The notes beneath the pieces are model-generated. The model worked only from the letters and a program-made list of their open reading frames with translations. It was not told where the DNA came from and did no database searches. This document shows positions 8,937 through 16,835 of a DNA stretch of 39,346 nucleotides, one piece after another. The stretch's first letter is position 1. Every line of letters begins with the position of its first letter. Origin of the DNA: Gammaproteobacteria bacterium (GTDB lineage: Bacteria > Pseudomonadota > Gammaproteobacteria > Pseudomonadales > Azotimanducaceae); contig JAPOYV010000051.1 in assembly GCA_026706385.1 (NCBI GenBank), positions 1 to 39,346 on the forward strand, given 5' to 3'. The translations under genes were made by a program, and so were the position numbers.

Positions 8937-9506
8937 TCAATCGCGCAAATCGTCCCCGGCACCCGACGACTTCAACCGGCCGATGCCGACGTGCAGGCGC
9001 GACTTGACCGTTCCTAAGGGAATATCAAGAACTTGTGAAATCTCAGCCAAGCTCATGCCATCGACGAAGCGCAGCAGGAGTACCTCGCGTTGCCGCGCCG
9101 GCAGGGCGGCGATGACCGCCCCCACGTCGCCCGCTGCGACCGGCTCCGTCGCTTCAGCCAGTTCGTCGGGCTCGACATCCGCGGCGGGGAACCGGTTGCC
9201 GCGCCGCAAGGCGGTCAGGGCGGTGTTCTTGGCCACAGGGTAGAGCAGGGTGGTGAGCTTGGCGGTGAGTTCGATGCCCGGTCCGGCGGGCGGAAACTGC
9301 CGCAACAGGTAGAGGAACGTCTCCTGCAGGACATCGAGCGCCGTGTCGGTGTCCGGCACGAAGCGCAGCGCGACGCGCAGCGCGTAGTCCTTGTGGCGCC
9401 GGTAGAGGACTTCGAACGCCCGGGCCGCCTCTCGCGCGCTGCCGTCGTTGCAGGCCGCGATCAGCGCATGGTCGCTGCGCGGATCATCGACTCGGCGGCG
9501 CGCCAT
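8937..9506 (-). CDS. ECF-type RNA polymerase sigma factor (sigma-70 family)
   Basis: This 189-residue protein has the two domains of an extracytoplasmic function sigma factor. Region 2 at about 25-80 includes VLYRRHKDYALRVALRF and DTALDVLQETFLYLLRQF. Region 4 at about 130-180 has ALPARQREVLLLRFVDGMS, LAEISQVLDIPLGTVKSRLH. Region 2 binds core polymerase and the -10 element and region 4 binds the -35 element. The frame is open for 414 bases upstream of the ATG at 9506, but those codons run antisense-like through the dioxygenase gene and do not resemble a protein, so the ATG just before the sigma domain is used. Its first 23 bases overlap the end of that dioxygenase gene. It likely drives the downstream membrane, cohesin-like and vWA genes in response to an envelope signal. 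Confidence 0.92.
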   Translation of the reverse strand: MARRRVDDPRSDHALIAACNDGSAREAARAFEVLYRRHKDYALRVALRFVPDTDTALDVLQETFLYLLRQFPPAGPGIELTAKLTTLLYPVAKNTALTALRRGNRFPAADVEPDELAEATEPVAAGDVGAVIAALPARQREVLLLRFVDGMSLAEISQVLDIPLGTVKSRLHVGIGRLKSSGAGDDLRD

Positions 9507-10266
9507 GGAGTTCGGCGTCGAAGGATATGCGCTCGCCGTATTCGCGGACCCCGGCCGTCGCCCGGTCGCCGGTGAGGAAGACGTGCTGCCAAACCCGCTG
9601 CCGTCGCATGTCCTCGTTGGCGTAGTCGAAGTTGACGAAGTGCAGCCCGACGCCCGCCCGGCCCGCACCGGTCGGGTTCGGGCCCGTCGCGTGGGGAGTC
9701 CCGAAGCAGAAGAAGACCACGCCGCCGGCTTCAAGCTCGCAGTGCACGGCGCGCTCGCCGCCCTCGGCGATGTAGGTGCGAATGTGGTGATCGCTGTCCG
9801 GATCCCGCTCGTGGGGGAACTCGCGGTCGAAAACGCCGGGGACGACCATGAGCGTGCCGTTTTCCCGCGTGGCGTCGTCGATGGCGATCCACATCGCGCA
9901 GCCGCGCAACGGCTCGTCAAGGTGGAAGTAGGCGTTGTCGGTGTGCCAATTCGTGCCCATGCCGGTACGCGGCGGCTTGTAGAACATCTGGTCCAGGATC
10001 TTCACCACGGGATCGCCCAAGAGGGCCGACACCGCCGAGTGCACCTTGGGATGGAACGGCAGCGCGCGGAATAGGCGGCTGTGGGGCCAAAGCGGGATGA
10101 GTTGTAGGTTGCGCTTGGCATCCGGAATCGACACGTCACGGGGCAGCCCCTGATCCACCCAGCCGTCCACTTCGCTCTTCAACGCCGCGACTTCGTGCGG
10201 TGCGAAGAAGCCGGGAACGGTGGTATAACCCGTCTCCTTGTACTGACTGACCTGTTCCGGGGTCAT
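9484..10266 (-). CDS. Phytanoyl-CoA dioxygenase (PhyH) family protein
   Basis: This 260-residue protein is a well-conserved PhyH-family iron/2-oxoglutarate oxygenase. MTPEQVSQYKETGYTTVPGF is the usual N-terminal helix and strand. The iron ligands are the HTD in GTNWHTDNAYF and the distal histidine in FGTPHATGPN, followed by an arginine-containing segment (GRAGVGLHFVNFD). The product probably hydroxylates a small-molecule or acyl substrate that the sequence does not reveal. The ATG at 10266 begins the family domain; an extension to 10320 adds unrelated residues. Its 3' end overlaps the ECF sigma gene by 23 bases, so the two are likely co-transcribed. That is an odd place for a metabolic enzyme and may link it to the sigma factor's regulon. 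Confidence 0.9.
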   Translation of the reverse strand: MTPEQVSQYKETGYTTVPGFFAPHEVAALKSEVDGWVDQGLPRDVSIPDAKRNLQLIPLWPHSRLFRALPFHPKVHSAVSALLGDPVVKILDQMFYKPPRTGMGTNWHTDNAYFHLDEPLRGCAMWIAIDDATRENGTLMVVPGVFDREFPHERDPDSDHHIRTYIAEGGERAVHCELEAGGVVFFCFGTPHATGPNPTGAGRAGVGLHFVNFDYANEDMRRQRVWQHVFLTGDRATAGVREYGERISFDAELHGAPPSR

Positions 10267-10374
10267 GGCAGGTACGGAAATCCGCGCGTCGTCGCGGCAA
10301 AGCATACCGGGACGCCGCATGGGCGTCCCCTACGACCACGCGCGTCGCCTGGCGACGCGGACATCTAGAGGGGC

Positions 10375-11277
10375 ATGATGAGCGATTTCTCAGACAGCGA
10401 ATTCCAGGGCAAGGTAGCGGCAGTCACCGGCGCCGGAGGCGGCATCGGCCGCTGCCACGCCATCGAGTTCGCCAAGCGTGGCGCCAAGGTCGTCGTCAAC
10501 GACCTCGGCGGCTCCGTCGACGGCACCGGCTCCGGCGACGCCGCAGACGCGGTGGTGGCGGAAATCGAGGCACTCGGCGGCACCGCCGTCGCCAACAAGG
10601 GCTCCGTGTCGGACCGCGAAGGCGCCAAGAGCATCGTCGACGACGCGATCGCCGCGTTCGGGCGAATCGACATCCTGGTCAACAACGCCGGCATCCTGCG
10701 CGACCGGACCTTCAAGAACATGACCCTCGACGAGTTCGACCTGGTCATGGACGTGCACCTCACGGGCACGGCCTACGTCACCCACGCCGCTTGGCCGCAC
10801 ATGTACGAGCAACGCTACGGGCGCGTGGTGTTCACCAGTTCCGGCTCCGGCATTTTCGGCAACTTCGGCCAGTCCAACTACGGTGCGGCCAAGATGGGCA
10901 TGCTCGGGCTCGCCAACGTGCTCGCCCTCGAAGGCGCGAACCGCAACGTGCGCGTGAACGTCCTCGGCCCCGGCGCGGCGACGCGCATGACCAACACGGT
11001 CCCAGGCCGCGACGAAAACCTCGCCGAGCCGGATCCCAACCGACACCCGGCCCTCGTCAGCCCGGCCGTGCTGTTCATGTGCAGCGAGGACGCGCCGAAC
11101 GGTGCTGTCATCCATGCATCCGGGGGCAACTACCACCGCAGCGAAGTCTGGGTGAACGACGCCGTTCAGCTAGGAGCGGGTGCGACCTACGAGGATCTGC
11201 TCGAGCACGTCGACAAGCTGATGGACATGTCGAACGCACACCCCCGTGCGCCGAGGGCACCGCGACCGCGCCGCTGA
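10375..11277 (+). CDS. Short-chain dehydrogenase, (3R)-hydroxyacyl-CoA dehydrogenase-like
   Basis: This 300-residue SDR has the Rossmann motif TGAGGGIG at 18-25, NNAG near 107, catalytic Ser155/156 and Tyr169/Lys173 in SNYGAAK. The sequence VVVNDLGGSVDGTGSG after the second strand is typical of the SDR domain of peroxisomal-type multifunctional enzyme 2 and its bacterial relatives. These oxidise (3R)-hydroxyacyl-CoA or related hydroxyl groups with NAD. The paired ATGs at 10375 and 10378 both follow AGAGGGG; either may be used. It faces the dioxygenase/sigma operon divergently across about 108 bases and converges on the FAD oxidoreductase with 15 bases between stops. Together with the CoA-transferase and PhyH genes it suggests lipid or xenobiotic breakdown. 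Confidence 0.9.
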   Translation: MMSDFSDSEFQGKVAAVTGAGGGIGRCHAIEFAKRGAKVVVNDLGGSVDGTGSGDAADAVVAEIEALGGTAVANKGSVSDREGAKSIVDDAIAAFGRIDILVNNAGILRDRTFKNMTLDEFDLVMDVHLTGTAYVTHAAWPHMYEQRYGRVVFTSSGSGIFGNFGQSNYGAAKMGMLGLANVLALEGANRNVRVNVLGPGAATRMTNTVPGRDENLAEPDPNRHPALVSPAVLFMCSEDAPNGAVIHASGGNYHRSEVWVNDAVQLGAGATYEDLLEHVDKLMDMSNAHPRAPRAPRPRR

Positions 11278-11286
11278 CTGTCGACC

Positions 11287-11301
11287 CGGCGCTTAGCGCC
11301 G
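11287..11301. other. Hairpin between convergent stops
   Basis: CGGCGC-TTA-GCGCCG forms a perfect 6-base-pair stem exactly between the convergent SDR and FAD oxidoreductase genes and includes the latter's stop codon. It has no T-run on either side, so it is at best a weak or Rho-assisted end point. Confidence 0.3.
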
Positions 11302-12888
11302 CCGGTAGTCCCGAACGATCTCGCGCGCCGCGTTGCGGCCCGGCAAGCCGGTGACCCCGCCGCCGGGATGCGCGCCGGCGCCACAGTGGTAGAGGCCGCT
11401 GATCGGCCCTCGGTAGTCCGCGTGGCCCAGCACCGGCCGGTTGATCCACAACTGGTCGGGCGACATCGCGGCGTGGAAGATGTCCCCGCCCGGGAGACCG
11501 AAGCGCTGCTCGAGGTCGGCCGGCGTCAACACCTGCCGGGCGATCACCGCATCGGAGAAGTTCGGCGCGAAGCGATCGATAGCCGCGAACACCGTGTCGG
11601 CCGCAGGCTCGCGCAAGGCATCCCAGTCGCGGTCGCGCGGGAAGTGCTGGCAAAAGAGACTCGCGACGTGCTTACTCTGCGGCGCCAGCGAGTCGTCCAC
11701 GGTCGATGGGATCAGCATCTCGATGACCGGTGAACCCGAAAAGTCACCGCCCCGCGCATCCAAGTAGGACTGCTCCAGGTAGGCCATTGTGGGTCCGATG
11801 ACGATCCCCGAGCGGTGATGGTCCTGGCACTCGAGCCCCGGTCTGCAGGTGAAGTCGGGGAGTTCCCGAAGCGCGACGTTGATCCGCAACGTCGCGGACT
11901 CCGCGCGCACGCTGCGAATCCGGCGCAGGAAGTCGCCAGGCAGGTGCTCACTGGCCACCAGTTCGAGGTAGAGGACCTTGGGCGCGACATTCGCGGCCAC
12001 TCGCGGGGCCGATCGCGTCGTCCCATCCGCGAGGACGACACCGGCGACACCGTCACCCTCAACCAACACTTCGGCGACCGCCGCCTCGGTCTCAATGACG
12101 ACGTCGAGCGCTTCGGCTTCCTCGCGCATGGCCGTCGTGATCGCACCCATGCCGCCGATGGCGTGTCCCCAGGCGCCCGGCACGCCGTCGAGTTCGCCGA
12201 GCGCATGGTGCAGCAGTCCATACGCCGTGCCAGGAGCAAAGGGCGAGGCGTAGTTGCCGACGACGGCATCGAAGGCGAGTGCGGCCTTGACGTGGTCGTT
12301 CTCGAACCAGCCCCCGAGTAAATCGGCGACGGGCTTCAGGAGCACCTCGGCGAGATCCCGGCGGCGGGGCAAAGCAAGGCCCGCCGCATCCAACGCGACA
12401 GCCCCGGCCTTGAGGGCCGCGCCTATGCCACCGCCGGCATTGGGGGGCGTCCGGTCCATCTGTCGGCGAACCACGCCGCCGACGGTCCTGACCATGGCAC
12501 GGAAGCCGGCCAACGCCCGCGCATCAGCCGCCGAGAACCGGGCGAACTCCCCCGCCGTCCGCGCGTCGTCGGTGAAGATCGAAAGGGACTCGCTGGCTGA
12601 CAGCGGCAGGAAGTTCTGCTGCGGGCGCGCAACGAAACGCAGGCCATGGGCCTTCAGATGCAGATCGTCGACGATCCGCGGTGCCAACAGGCCGACCGTG
12701 TAGCTCGCCGTGGAGTTGCGAAAGCCCGGATGGAACTCCTCCGTGACCGCCGCGCCGCCGACGATGGCCCGGCGCTCCAGTACTCGAACGCGCAACCCCG
12801 CCCGGGCTAAGTAGCAGGCACAGACCAGGCCGTTGTGGCCAGCGCCGATAACGATGACATCGGAGGCGCCGTCCCCGCGACGGGTCAC
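11293..12888 (-). CDS. FAD-dependent oxidoreductase, phytoene desaturase/PYROXD2-like
   Basis: The 531-residue protein belongs to the amine oxidase/phytoene desaturase-type flavoproteins. An N-terminal FAD-binding loop GAGHNG (residues 15-20) is followed by LERRAIVGGAAVTEEFHPGF, which matches PYROXD2-like and bacterial carotenoid-desaturase-like enzymes. The C-terminal FAD contact is GLYHCGAGAHPGGGVTGLPG. The substrate is unknown; carotenoid synthesis is not implied because no phytoene synthase is nearby. The start is a GTG at 12888 that overlaps the stop of the PhyH gene as GTGA, so the two are translationally coupled and may act in sequence on one substrate. A much longer in-frame open reading frame continues to 13740, but it runs opposite codons of the dioxygenase and has no domain before the FAD loop. 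Confidence 0.9.
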   Translation of the reverse strand: MTRRGDGASDVIVIGAGHNGLVCACYLARAGLRVRVLERRAIVGGAAVTEEFHPGFRNSTASYTVGLLAPRIVDDLHLKAHGLRFVARPQQNFLPLSASESLSIFTDDARTAGEFARFSAADARALAGFRAMVRTVGGVVRRQMDRTPPNAGGGIGAALKAGAVALDAAGLALPRRRDLAEVLLKPVADLLGGWFENDHVKAALAFDAVVGNYASPFAPGTAYGLLHHALGELDGVPGAWGHAIGGMGAITTAMREEAEALDVVIETEAAVAEVLVEGDGVAGVVLADGTTRSAPRVAANVAPKVLYLELVASEHLPGDFLRRIRSVRAESATLRINVALRELPDFTCRPGLECQDHHRSGIVIGPTMAYLEQSYLDARGGDFSGSPVIEMLIPSTVDDSLAPQSKHVASLFCQHFPRDRDWDALREPAADTVFAAIDRFAPNFSDAVIARQVLTPADLEQRFGLPGGDIFHAAMSPDQLWINRPVLGHADYRGPISGLYHCGAGAHPGGGVTGLPGRNAAREIVRDYRRR

Positions 12889-14165
12889 TTTGGCGTCTTG
12901 GTGGCGCGGGCCGCGTCGATCTCCATCTTCATCCGGTAGATTCCAAGGCCTTCCTTGACCTCCTCGGGTACGGGCGAGCGCATCTGGCCAATGCGCTGGT
13001 ACTCGCCCGCCTCCATGGCGAGGCGCAGTGCGCGCGTGGTCTTCGGCCCGGAGTAGGTGGCGATCTCGATCAGCCCGGACGAGTAGAAGCCCATCCGCTG
13101 CAGCAACTTCTCGGAGGCGTTGCGCAGGACTTCTGGGGCGACCGAGAGCTGCCAATTCTCCTGTTGGCGCAGCCACGGTTTGACGTTGGAGTTGGTCATG
13201 ATGTAGCGCCACTCGTCGGTGTGGTTGACGCCCGTGCCGTGCAGGACGCGGCCGTCCATCAGCATGACGGTGCCGCCCCGGGCTTCGACGTTCACGGCGG
13301 GCGGCAGCGGACCGACTTCCTCGCCAGGCTTGACCCCGGAGACCAGTCGGTGGCTGGTCGGAATCACAAGCGTGCCCCCGTTGACCTCGTTGACGTCCTG
13401 CATGATGTAGACGGTGTTGACCAGGATCGGCGCGCCGGGCGTCTGGATCGGATGGATCGCGCCCGAGTCCTGATGCAGGTTCTGCGGATAGCTGCCCGGA
13501 CGGGCGATGTTGGAGGCGAACGAGTAGGCGTAGTGGCCGCGACCGAGAAGCTCGTTGTTGAGCTGCTCGATCATGGGTCCCCCCTGGACCCATTCCGGAT
13601 CGAACTCGATGCACTTGGCGAAGCACTCGCCCTTGTTGACCAAGGTCCACATGATGTGGAAGTGCGGCGTCATGTCGGCAAGCCCGCACTCCCGCTCGGC
13701 GATCGCCTGTTCTTCGAGCCGGTCGCGCATGTAGCCGCATTGGCGCTCGCTCATGGCATCTTCGATGAGGCAGAAGCCGTACTTCTTAAGGTGATGCCGT
13801 GCCAGGTTGATGTCCTTCGTCTCATGCGGCAGATCGTTGAACTGCTTCCAGTAGTCGTGCTTCCGGGCGACGGTGGTGTCGTAGTACGGCGTACCGTTCA
13901 ATCCGCCGCCTTCCGCGCTCTTACCCGACTCGAAGAGCGGGCAGCGGAAGCGCTCGGTGAGCGAGCCGTCCGGTCGCGTCGCCCGAACCCCGTTCCCGCC
14001 GACCGGCGGATTGAGCCAAGGGTTGTTCTTGTGCATCGACTTGAACGGCTCGCCGGAGGCGAACCACTCGGCGTCCGTCAAGCGGTCGCCATCGCCGGAC
14101 AGAGCCGTGACACTCTCCGGGAGGAACTCGTTGGGGATCATGTCACTGGTCGGGTCGTCGGCCAT
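12885..14165 (-). CDS. Large phytanoyl-CoA dioxygenase (PhyH) family protein
   Basis: This 426-residue PhyH-type iron/2-oxoglutarate oxygenase is longer than the other two in the window. An N-terminal stretch of about 110 residues precedes the catalytic domain. The HxD motif is in NLHQDSGAIHP and the distal histidine in RVLHGTGVNHTDEWRY, with an arginine to bind 2-oxoglutarate. The segment VNTVYIMQDVNEVNGGTLVI is typical of the family core. The ATG at 14165 is used; the frame stays open upstream but is not protein-like. The GTGA overlap with the FAD oxidoreductase implies a two-gene operon for oxidising one metabolite. Its 5' end faces ada across about 140 bases. The substrate cannot be assigned. 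Confidence 0.9.
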   Translation of the reverse strand: MADDPTSDMIPNEFLPESVTALSGDGDRLTDAEWFASGEPFKSMHKNNPWLNPPVGGNGVRATRPDGSLTERFRCPLFESGKSAEGGGLNGTPYYDTTVARKHDYWKQFNDLPHETKDINLARHHLKKYGFCLIEDAMSERQCGYMRDRLEEQAIAERECGLADMTPHFHIMWTLVNKGECFAKCIEFDPEWVQGGPMIEQLNNELLGRGHYAYSFASNIARPGSYPQNLHQDSGAIHPIQTPGAPILVNTVYIMQDVNEVNGGTLVIPTSHRLVSGVKPGEEVGPLPPAVNVEARGGTVMLMDGRVLHGTGVNHTDEWRYIMTNSNVKPWLRQQENWQLSVAPEVLRNASEKLLQRMGFYSSGLIEIATYSGPKTTRALRLAMEAGEYQRIGQMRSPVPEEVKEGLGIYRMKMEIDAARATKTPK

Positions 14166-14208
14166 CGTCTTCACGCGAGCGCTTTCAACGGATGCGAGTT
14201 TAGCGCCT

Positions 14209-14221
14209 AATTCGAGAGCAA
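14209..14221 (+). promoter_or_regulatory. Ada box upstream of ada
   Basis: AATTCGAGAGCAA matches the Ada operator pattern AAT-N6-GCAA exactly (A box 14209-14211, B box 14218-14221). In E. coli, methylated Ada binds such a site just upstream of the ada -35 box. Here it lies 88 bases before the ada start codon, with a plausible weak promoter behind it (CTGCGC at 14230-14235, 17 bases, TAGCAT at 14253-14258), as expected for an activator-dependent promoter. Confidence 0.6.
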
Positions 14222-14308
14222 GAATCGGGCTGCGCGCCCGCGACCGCCGGCCTAGCATTGTTCATCGAGGGACGCCCAGCGCCGGGATGGCCAGGGGAGA
14301 AAGACATC

Positions 14309-15379
14309 GTGACGAAACTGGCTGCAATGCATGAGTCTGGGGCGGGTAGCGACGACCAACGCTGGGACGCCGTCGTGCGTCGCGACCACGCCGCGGCCGG
14401 CGAGTTCGTCTACGGCGTGACCACGACCGGTGTCTATTGCCGCCCGGGTTGTGCAGCCCGGCGTCCGCGCCGCGAAAACGTGCGCTTCTACGCTTCCTGC
14501 GCCGACGCCCAGAATGCGGGTTTCCGGCCATGCCGTCGCTGCTGCCCGCAGCAGCCGCCACTCGCCGTAAGGCACGCTCGGTCGGTAGCCGCCGCCTGCC
14601 GCCTGGCGGAGACGGCGGAGGAAATGCCGACTCTAGACGCGCTCGCACAGGCCGCCGGCATGAGCCGATTCCACTTCCACCGGGTCTTCAAGGCCGTTAC
14701 AGGCCTCACCCCGCGGGCCTATGCCACCGCCTGTCGAACGGATCGGACGCGCGAGGCGCTGCGCAAGTCGCGAACGGTCACGGATGCCATCTTTGAGGCC
14801 GGCTTCAACTCCAGTACGCCGTTCTACACCGCGTCGCCGGGCGTACTCGGGATGGCCCCCGCCACATTCCGCGACGGTGGGGCAGGCGAGACCATTCGAT
14901 TCGCCGTCGGCGAATGTTCCCTGGGCTCGATCCTGGTGGCCGCGACCGCCAGAGGAGTCTGCGCGATCCGTCTTGGCGACGATCCAGCCGCCTTGACTCG
15001 CGAACTGGAAGAGGGTTTGCCGCGAGCGGAGCTGATCGCCGGAGACAAGGCGTTCGAAGGCCTAGTGGCCCGTGTCGTCGGTCTCGTCGAAGACCCAGCC
15101 CTAGGCCTCGATTTGCCGCTCGACATCCGTGGGACGGCGTTTCAGCGACGCGTCTGGCAGGCGCTTCGGGACATTCCCGCAGGGACGACCGCCAGCTACG
15201 CCGCGATCGCCGAACGCATCGGCTCGCCCACGGCTGCACGGGCGGTCGCAAACGCGTGCGCTGACAACCCGCTCGCTGTAGCGATTCCCTGCCACCGCGT
15301 GGTGCGTCGTGACGGCGCTCTCGGCGGCTACCGATGGGGGATAGAACGCAAGCGCATTCTGCTGGCCCGCGAAGCGTAG
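14309..15379 (+). CDS. ada: Ada: bifunctional methylation-response regulator and O6-alkylguanine-DNA methyltransferase
   Basis: Ada repairs alkylated DNA and activates its own regulon. All parts are present in 356 residues (E. coli 354). The N-terminal zinc domain has the four cysteines C44, C48, C75 and C78 (GVYCRPGC and FRPCRRC), C44 being the acceptor for methyl groups from phosphotriesters. An AraC-type helix-turn-helix region follows at about 100-180 (SRFHFHRVFKAVTGLTPRAY). The C-terminal methyltransferase domain carries IPCHRVV with acceptor C328. The GTG at 14309 is chosen because AGGGGAGA lies upstream at normal spacing and the length then fits; a TTG at 14258 is less likely. An Ada-box match upstream suggests autoregulation. 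The kinase gene starts 7 bases after the stop. Confidence 0.96.
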   Translation: MTKLAAMHESGAGSDDQRWDAVVRRDHAAAGEFVYGVTTTGVYCRPGCAARRPRRENVRFYASCADAQNAGFRPCRRCCPQQPPLAVRHARSVAAACRLAETAEEMPTLDALAQAAGMSRFHFHRVFKAVTGLTPRAYATACRTDRTREALRKSRTVTDAIFEAGFNSSTPFYTASPGVLGMAPATFRDGGAGETIRFAVGECSLGSILVAATARGVCAIRLGDDPAALTRELEEGLPRAELIAGDKAFEGLVARVVGLVEDPALGLDLPLDIRGTAFQRRVWQALRDIPAGTTASYAAIAERIGSPTAARAVANACADNPLAVAIPCHRVVRRDGALGGYRWGIERKRILLAREA

Positions 15380-15386
15380 GCTCCGT

Positions 15387-15998
15387 ATGCGATCTGCGTC
15401 CACTCATCGCGCGTCGCAAGCGCCGGCGTCGCCAATCGGTCGTCGCGTTCACGTCATCGGCAACAGTGCATCCGGCAAGACTTCGCTGGCCAAGCGTCTG
15501 GCGTCGGCGCTCCAAGCGGATTTCGTGGATCTCGATGCGCTCAACTGGCTACCGGACTGGGTCGGCCTCAACGAGCACGACCCCGATGAACTGGCCCGGC
15601 GGTTCGAGCACGCGACGCGCGGGGACGCCTGGGTGGCGGCCGGCTCCTATCGGCAATTCGCACAGCGGACCTTCTGGACTCGCCTCGACTCGGTGATTTG
15701 GCTCGACCTGCCGATGCCGCTGCTTCTGTGGCGGGTGTTGCGACGCTCATGGCGCCGTTGGCGGACAAAGGAGCTTCTATGGGGCACCAACGTCGAACGG
15801 TTCTGGCCGCAACTGGCGTTGTGGCGCAAGTCCGACTCGCTCGTGTACTGGATCATCAGCGCCCATCATCGCAAGCGGGAGACGATGCTCGCCGACATGG
15901 TTGACCCGCGTTGGGGCCACATTCGCTTCGTCCGACTGACGTCCGTCCGCGAAGTTGACGACTTCGCGTCAGCCGTCGAGGACGCATCCGTCCGGTGA
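15387..15998 (+). CDS. P-loop kinase-like protein (FlaR/adenylate-kinase-like)
   Basis: The 203-residue protein carries a Walker A loop GNSASGKT (residues 25-32) after a first strand (RVHVIG). It then has DFVDLDALNWLPDWV, as in proteins annotated as DNA topology modulation protein FlaR or small adenylate-kinase-like NTPases. An arginine-rich lid (WRVLRRSWRRWRTKELLWG) follows. It probably transfers phosphate to a small substrate, though the substrate is unknown in this family. It begins 7 bases after ada and is likely co-transcribed, which would put it under Ada control by position; I see nothing else tying it to repair. The C-terminus (SVREVDDF) is the usual short helix ending the fold. Confidence 0.75.
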   Translation: MRSASTHRASQAPASPIGRRVHVIGNSASGKTSLAKRLASALQADFVDLDALNWLPDWVGLNEHDPDELARRFEHATRGDAWVAAGSYRQFAQRTFWTRLDSVIWLDLPMPLLLWRVLRRSWRRWRTKELLWGTNVERFWPQLALWRKSDSLVYWIISAHHRKRETMLADMVDPRWGHIRFVRLTSVREVDDFASAVEDASVR

Positions 15999-16076
15999 GC
16001 CGACCGCAACGTCTGGGCTGGCGCTTTGCTGTGCCAGCACTTACGCTTGACCGCTTTTTTGAAGGGGTACCTTCCA

Positions 16077-16826
16077 ATGCATCGCACCAAGGACAAGCTG
16101 AAGGCCGGCGAGACGGTTGTCGGGACCACCGCGGGGGCCAGCAGCGACGCGCGTTTCCTGGCGGGCGCGGGTTTCGACTTCGTGCTCTTCGACACGCAGC
16201 ACTCGACCGATGACATCAAAGGCCTCGCGCGCGCCGTGGGCGGTACGCGGGGCACCGACGCAAGCCCGATCGTCCGGGTCGGCGACCTGCGCCCGGATCA
16301 GATCTGCTACGCACTCGACATCGGGGCCAAGGGCATCGTGGTCCCCATGGTGAACAACAAGGCCGAAGCCGAGGCCATGGTGAACTGGTGCAAGTACCCG
16401 TTCGCCGGGGCGCGGAGTTCCGCGGGCATGCGCGGCGAGTGGGGCGAGTTCTCGAGCTACCGCGAGTACATGGACGCCGTCAACGAACAGCTCCTGATCA
16501 TCCCGATGATCGAGACACAGGAAGCCCTGGACGGTATCGAGGACATCCTGAGCGTCGACGGCATCGACGTGCTGCTGGTCGGGCCGTCGGACCTGTCGAT
16601 CAACATCGATGTACCCCTCGACTACACGAATCCGAAATACCACGCCGCACTCGACAAGATCGCGGCGGCGTGCAAGGACGTCGGCGTAGCACCCGGGATG
16701 TTCTTCGTGCCGCCCGGCATCCCGCCGGCGGAATTGATGGCGAAGGGCTTCCGCTTCTTCACGCTGCCGTGGGCCGGCTGGGCGACCGACGGCATCAAGA
16801 GCGGCCTGGCATCGGTGCGGGGCTAG
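16077..16826 (+). CDS. HpcH/HpaI aldolase family protein
   Basis: This 249-residue protein is a class II (metal-dependent) aldolase of the HpcH/HpaI family, which cleaves or forms 2-keto-hydroxy acids with pyruvate as a usual product. The active-site histidine lies in DFVLFDTQHSTDD (H42) and an arginine in PIVRVGD. The metal-binding glutamate and aspartate are in IIPMIETQEALD and LLVGPSDLSINI. The ATG at 16077 follows GAAGGGG at good spacing and starts the domain; an upstream in-frame codon at 16026 lacks this. It stands 78 bases after the kinase gene and converges with the Nudix gene, the stops being about 10 bases apart. The natural substrate is unknown; it would fit the degradative genes around it. 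Confidence 0.9.
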   Translation: MHRTKDKLKAGETVVGTTAGASSDARFLAGAGFDFVLFDTQHSTDDIKGLARAVGGTRGTDASPIVRVGDLRPDQICYALDIGAKGIVVPMVNNKAEAEAMVNWCKYPFAGARSSAGMRGEWGEFSSYREYMDAVNEQLLIIPMIETQEALDGIEDILSVDGIDVLLVGPSDLSINIDVPLDYTNPKYHAALDKIAAACKDVGVAPGMFFVPPGIPPAELMAKGFRFFTLPWAGWATDGIKSGLASVRG

Positions 16827-16835
16827 GCGACCCAC

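Noticed and set aside
9507-9920. N-terminal extension of the sigma factor
   Set aside because: The extra 138 codons lie within the dioxygenase gene in another frame and resemble no protein domain; the sigma fold is complete from 9506.
11287-11301. Intrinsic terminator between the convergent SDR and FAD oxidoreductase genes
   Set aside because: The stem is short and neither side has a T-run.
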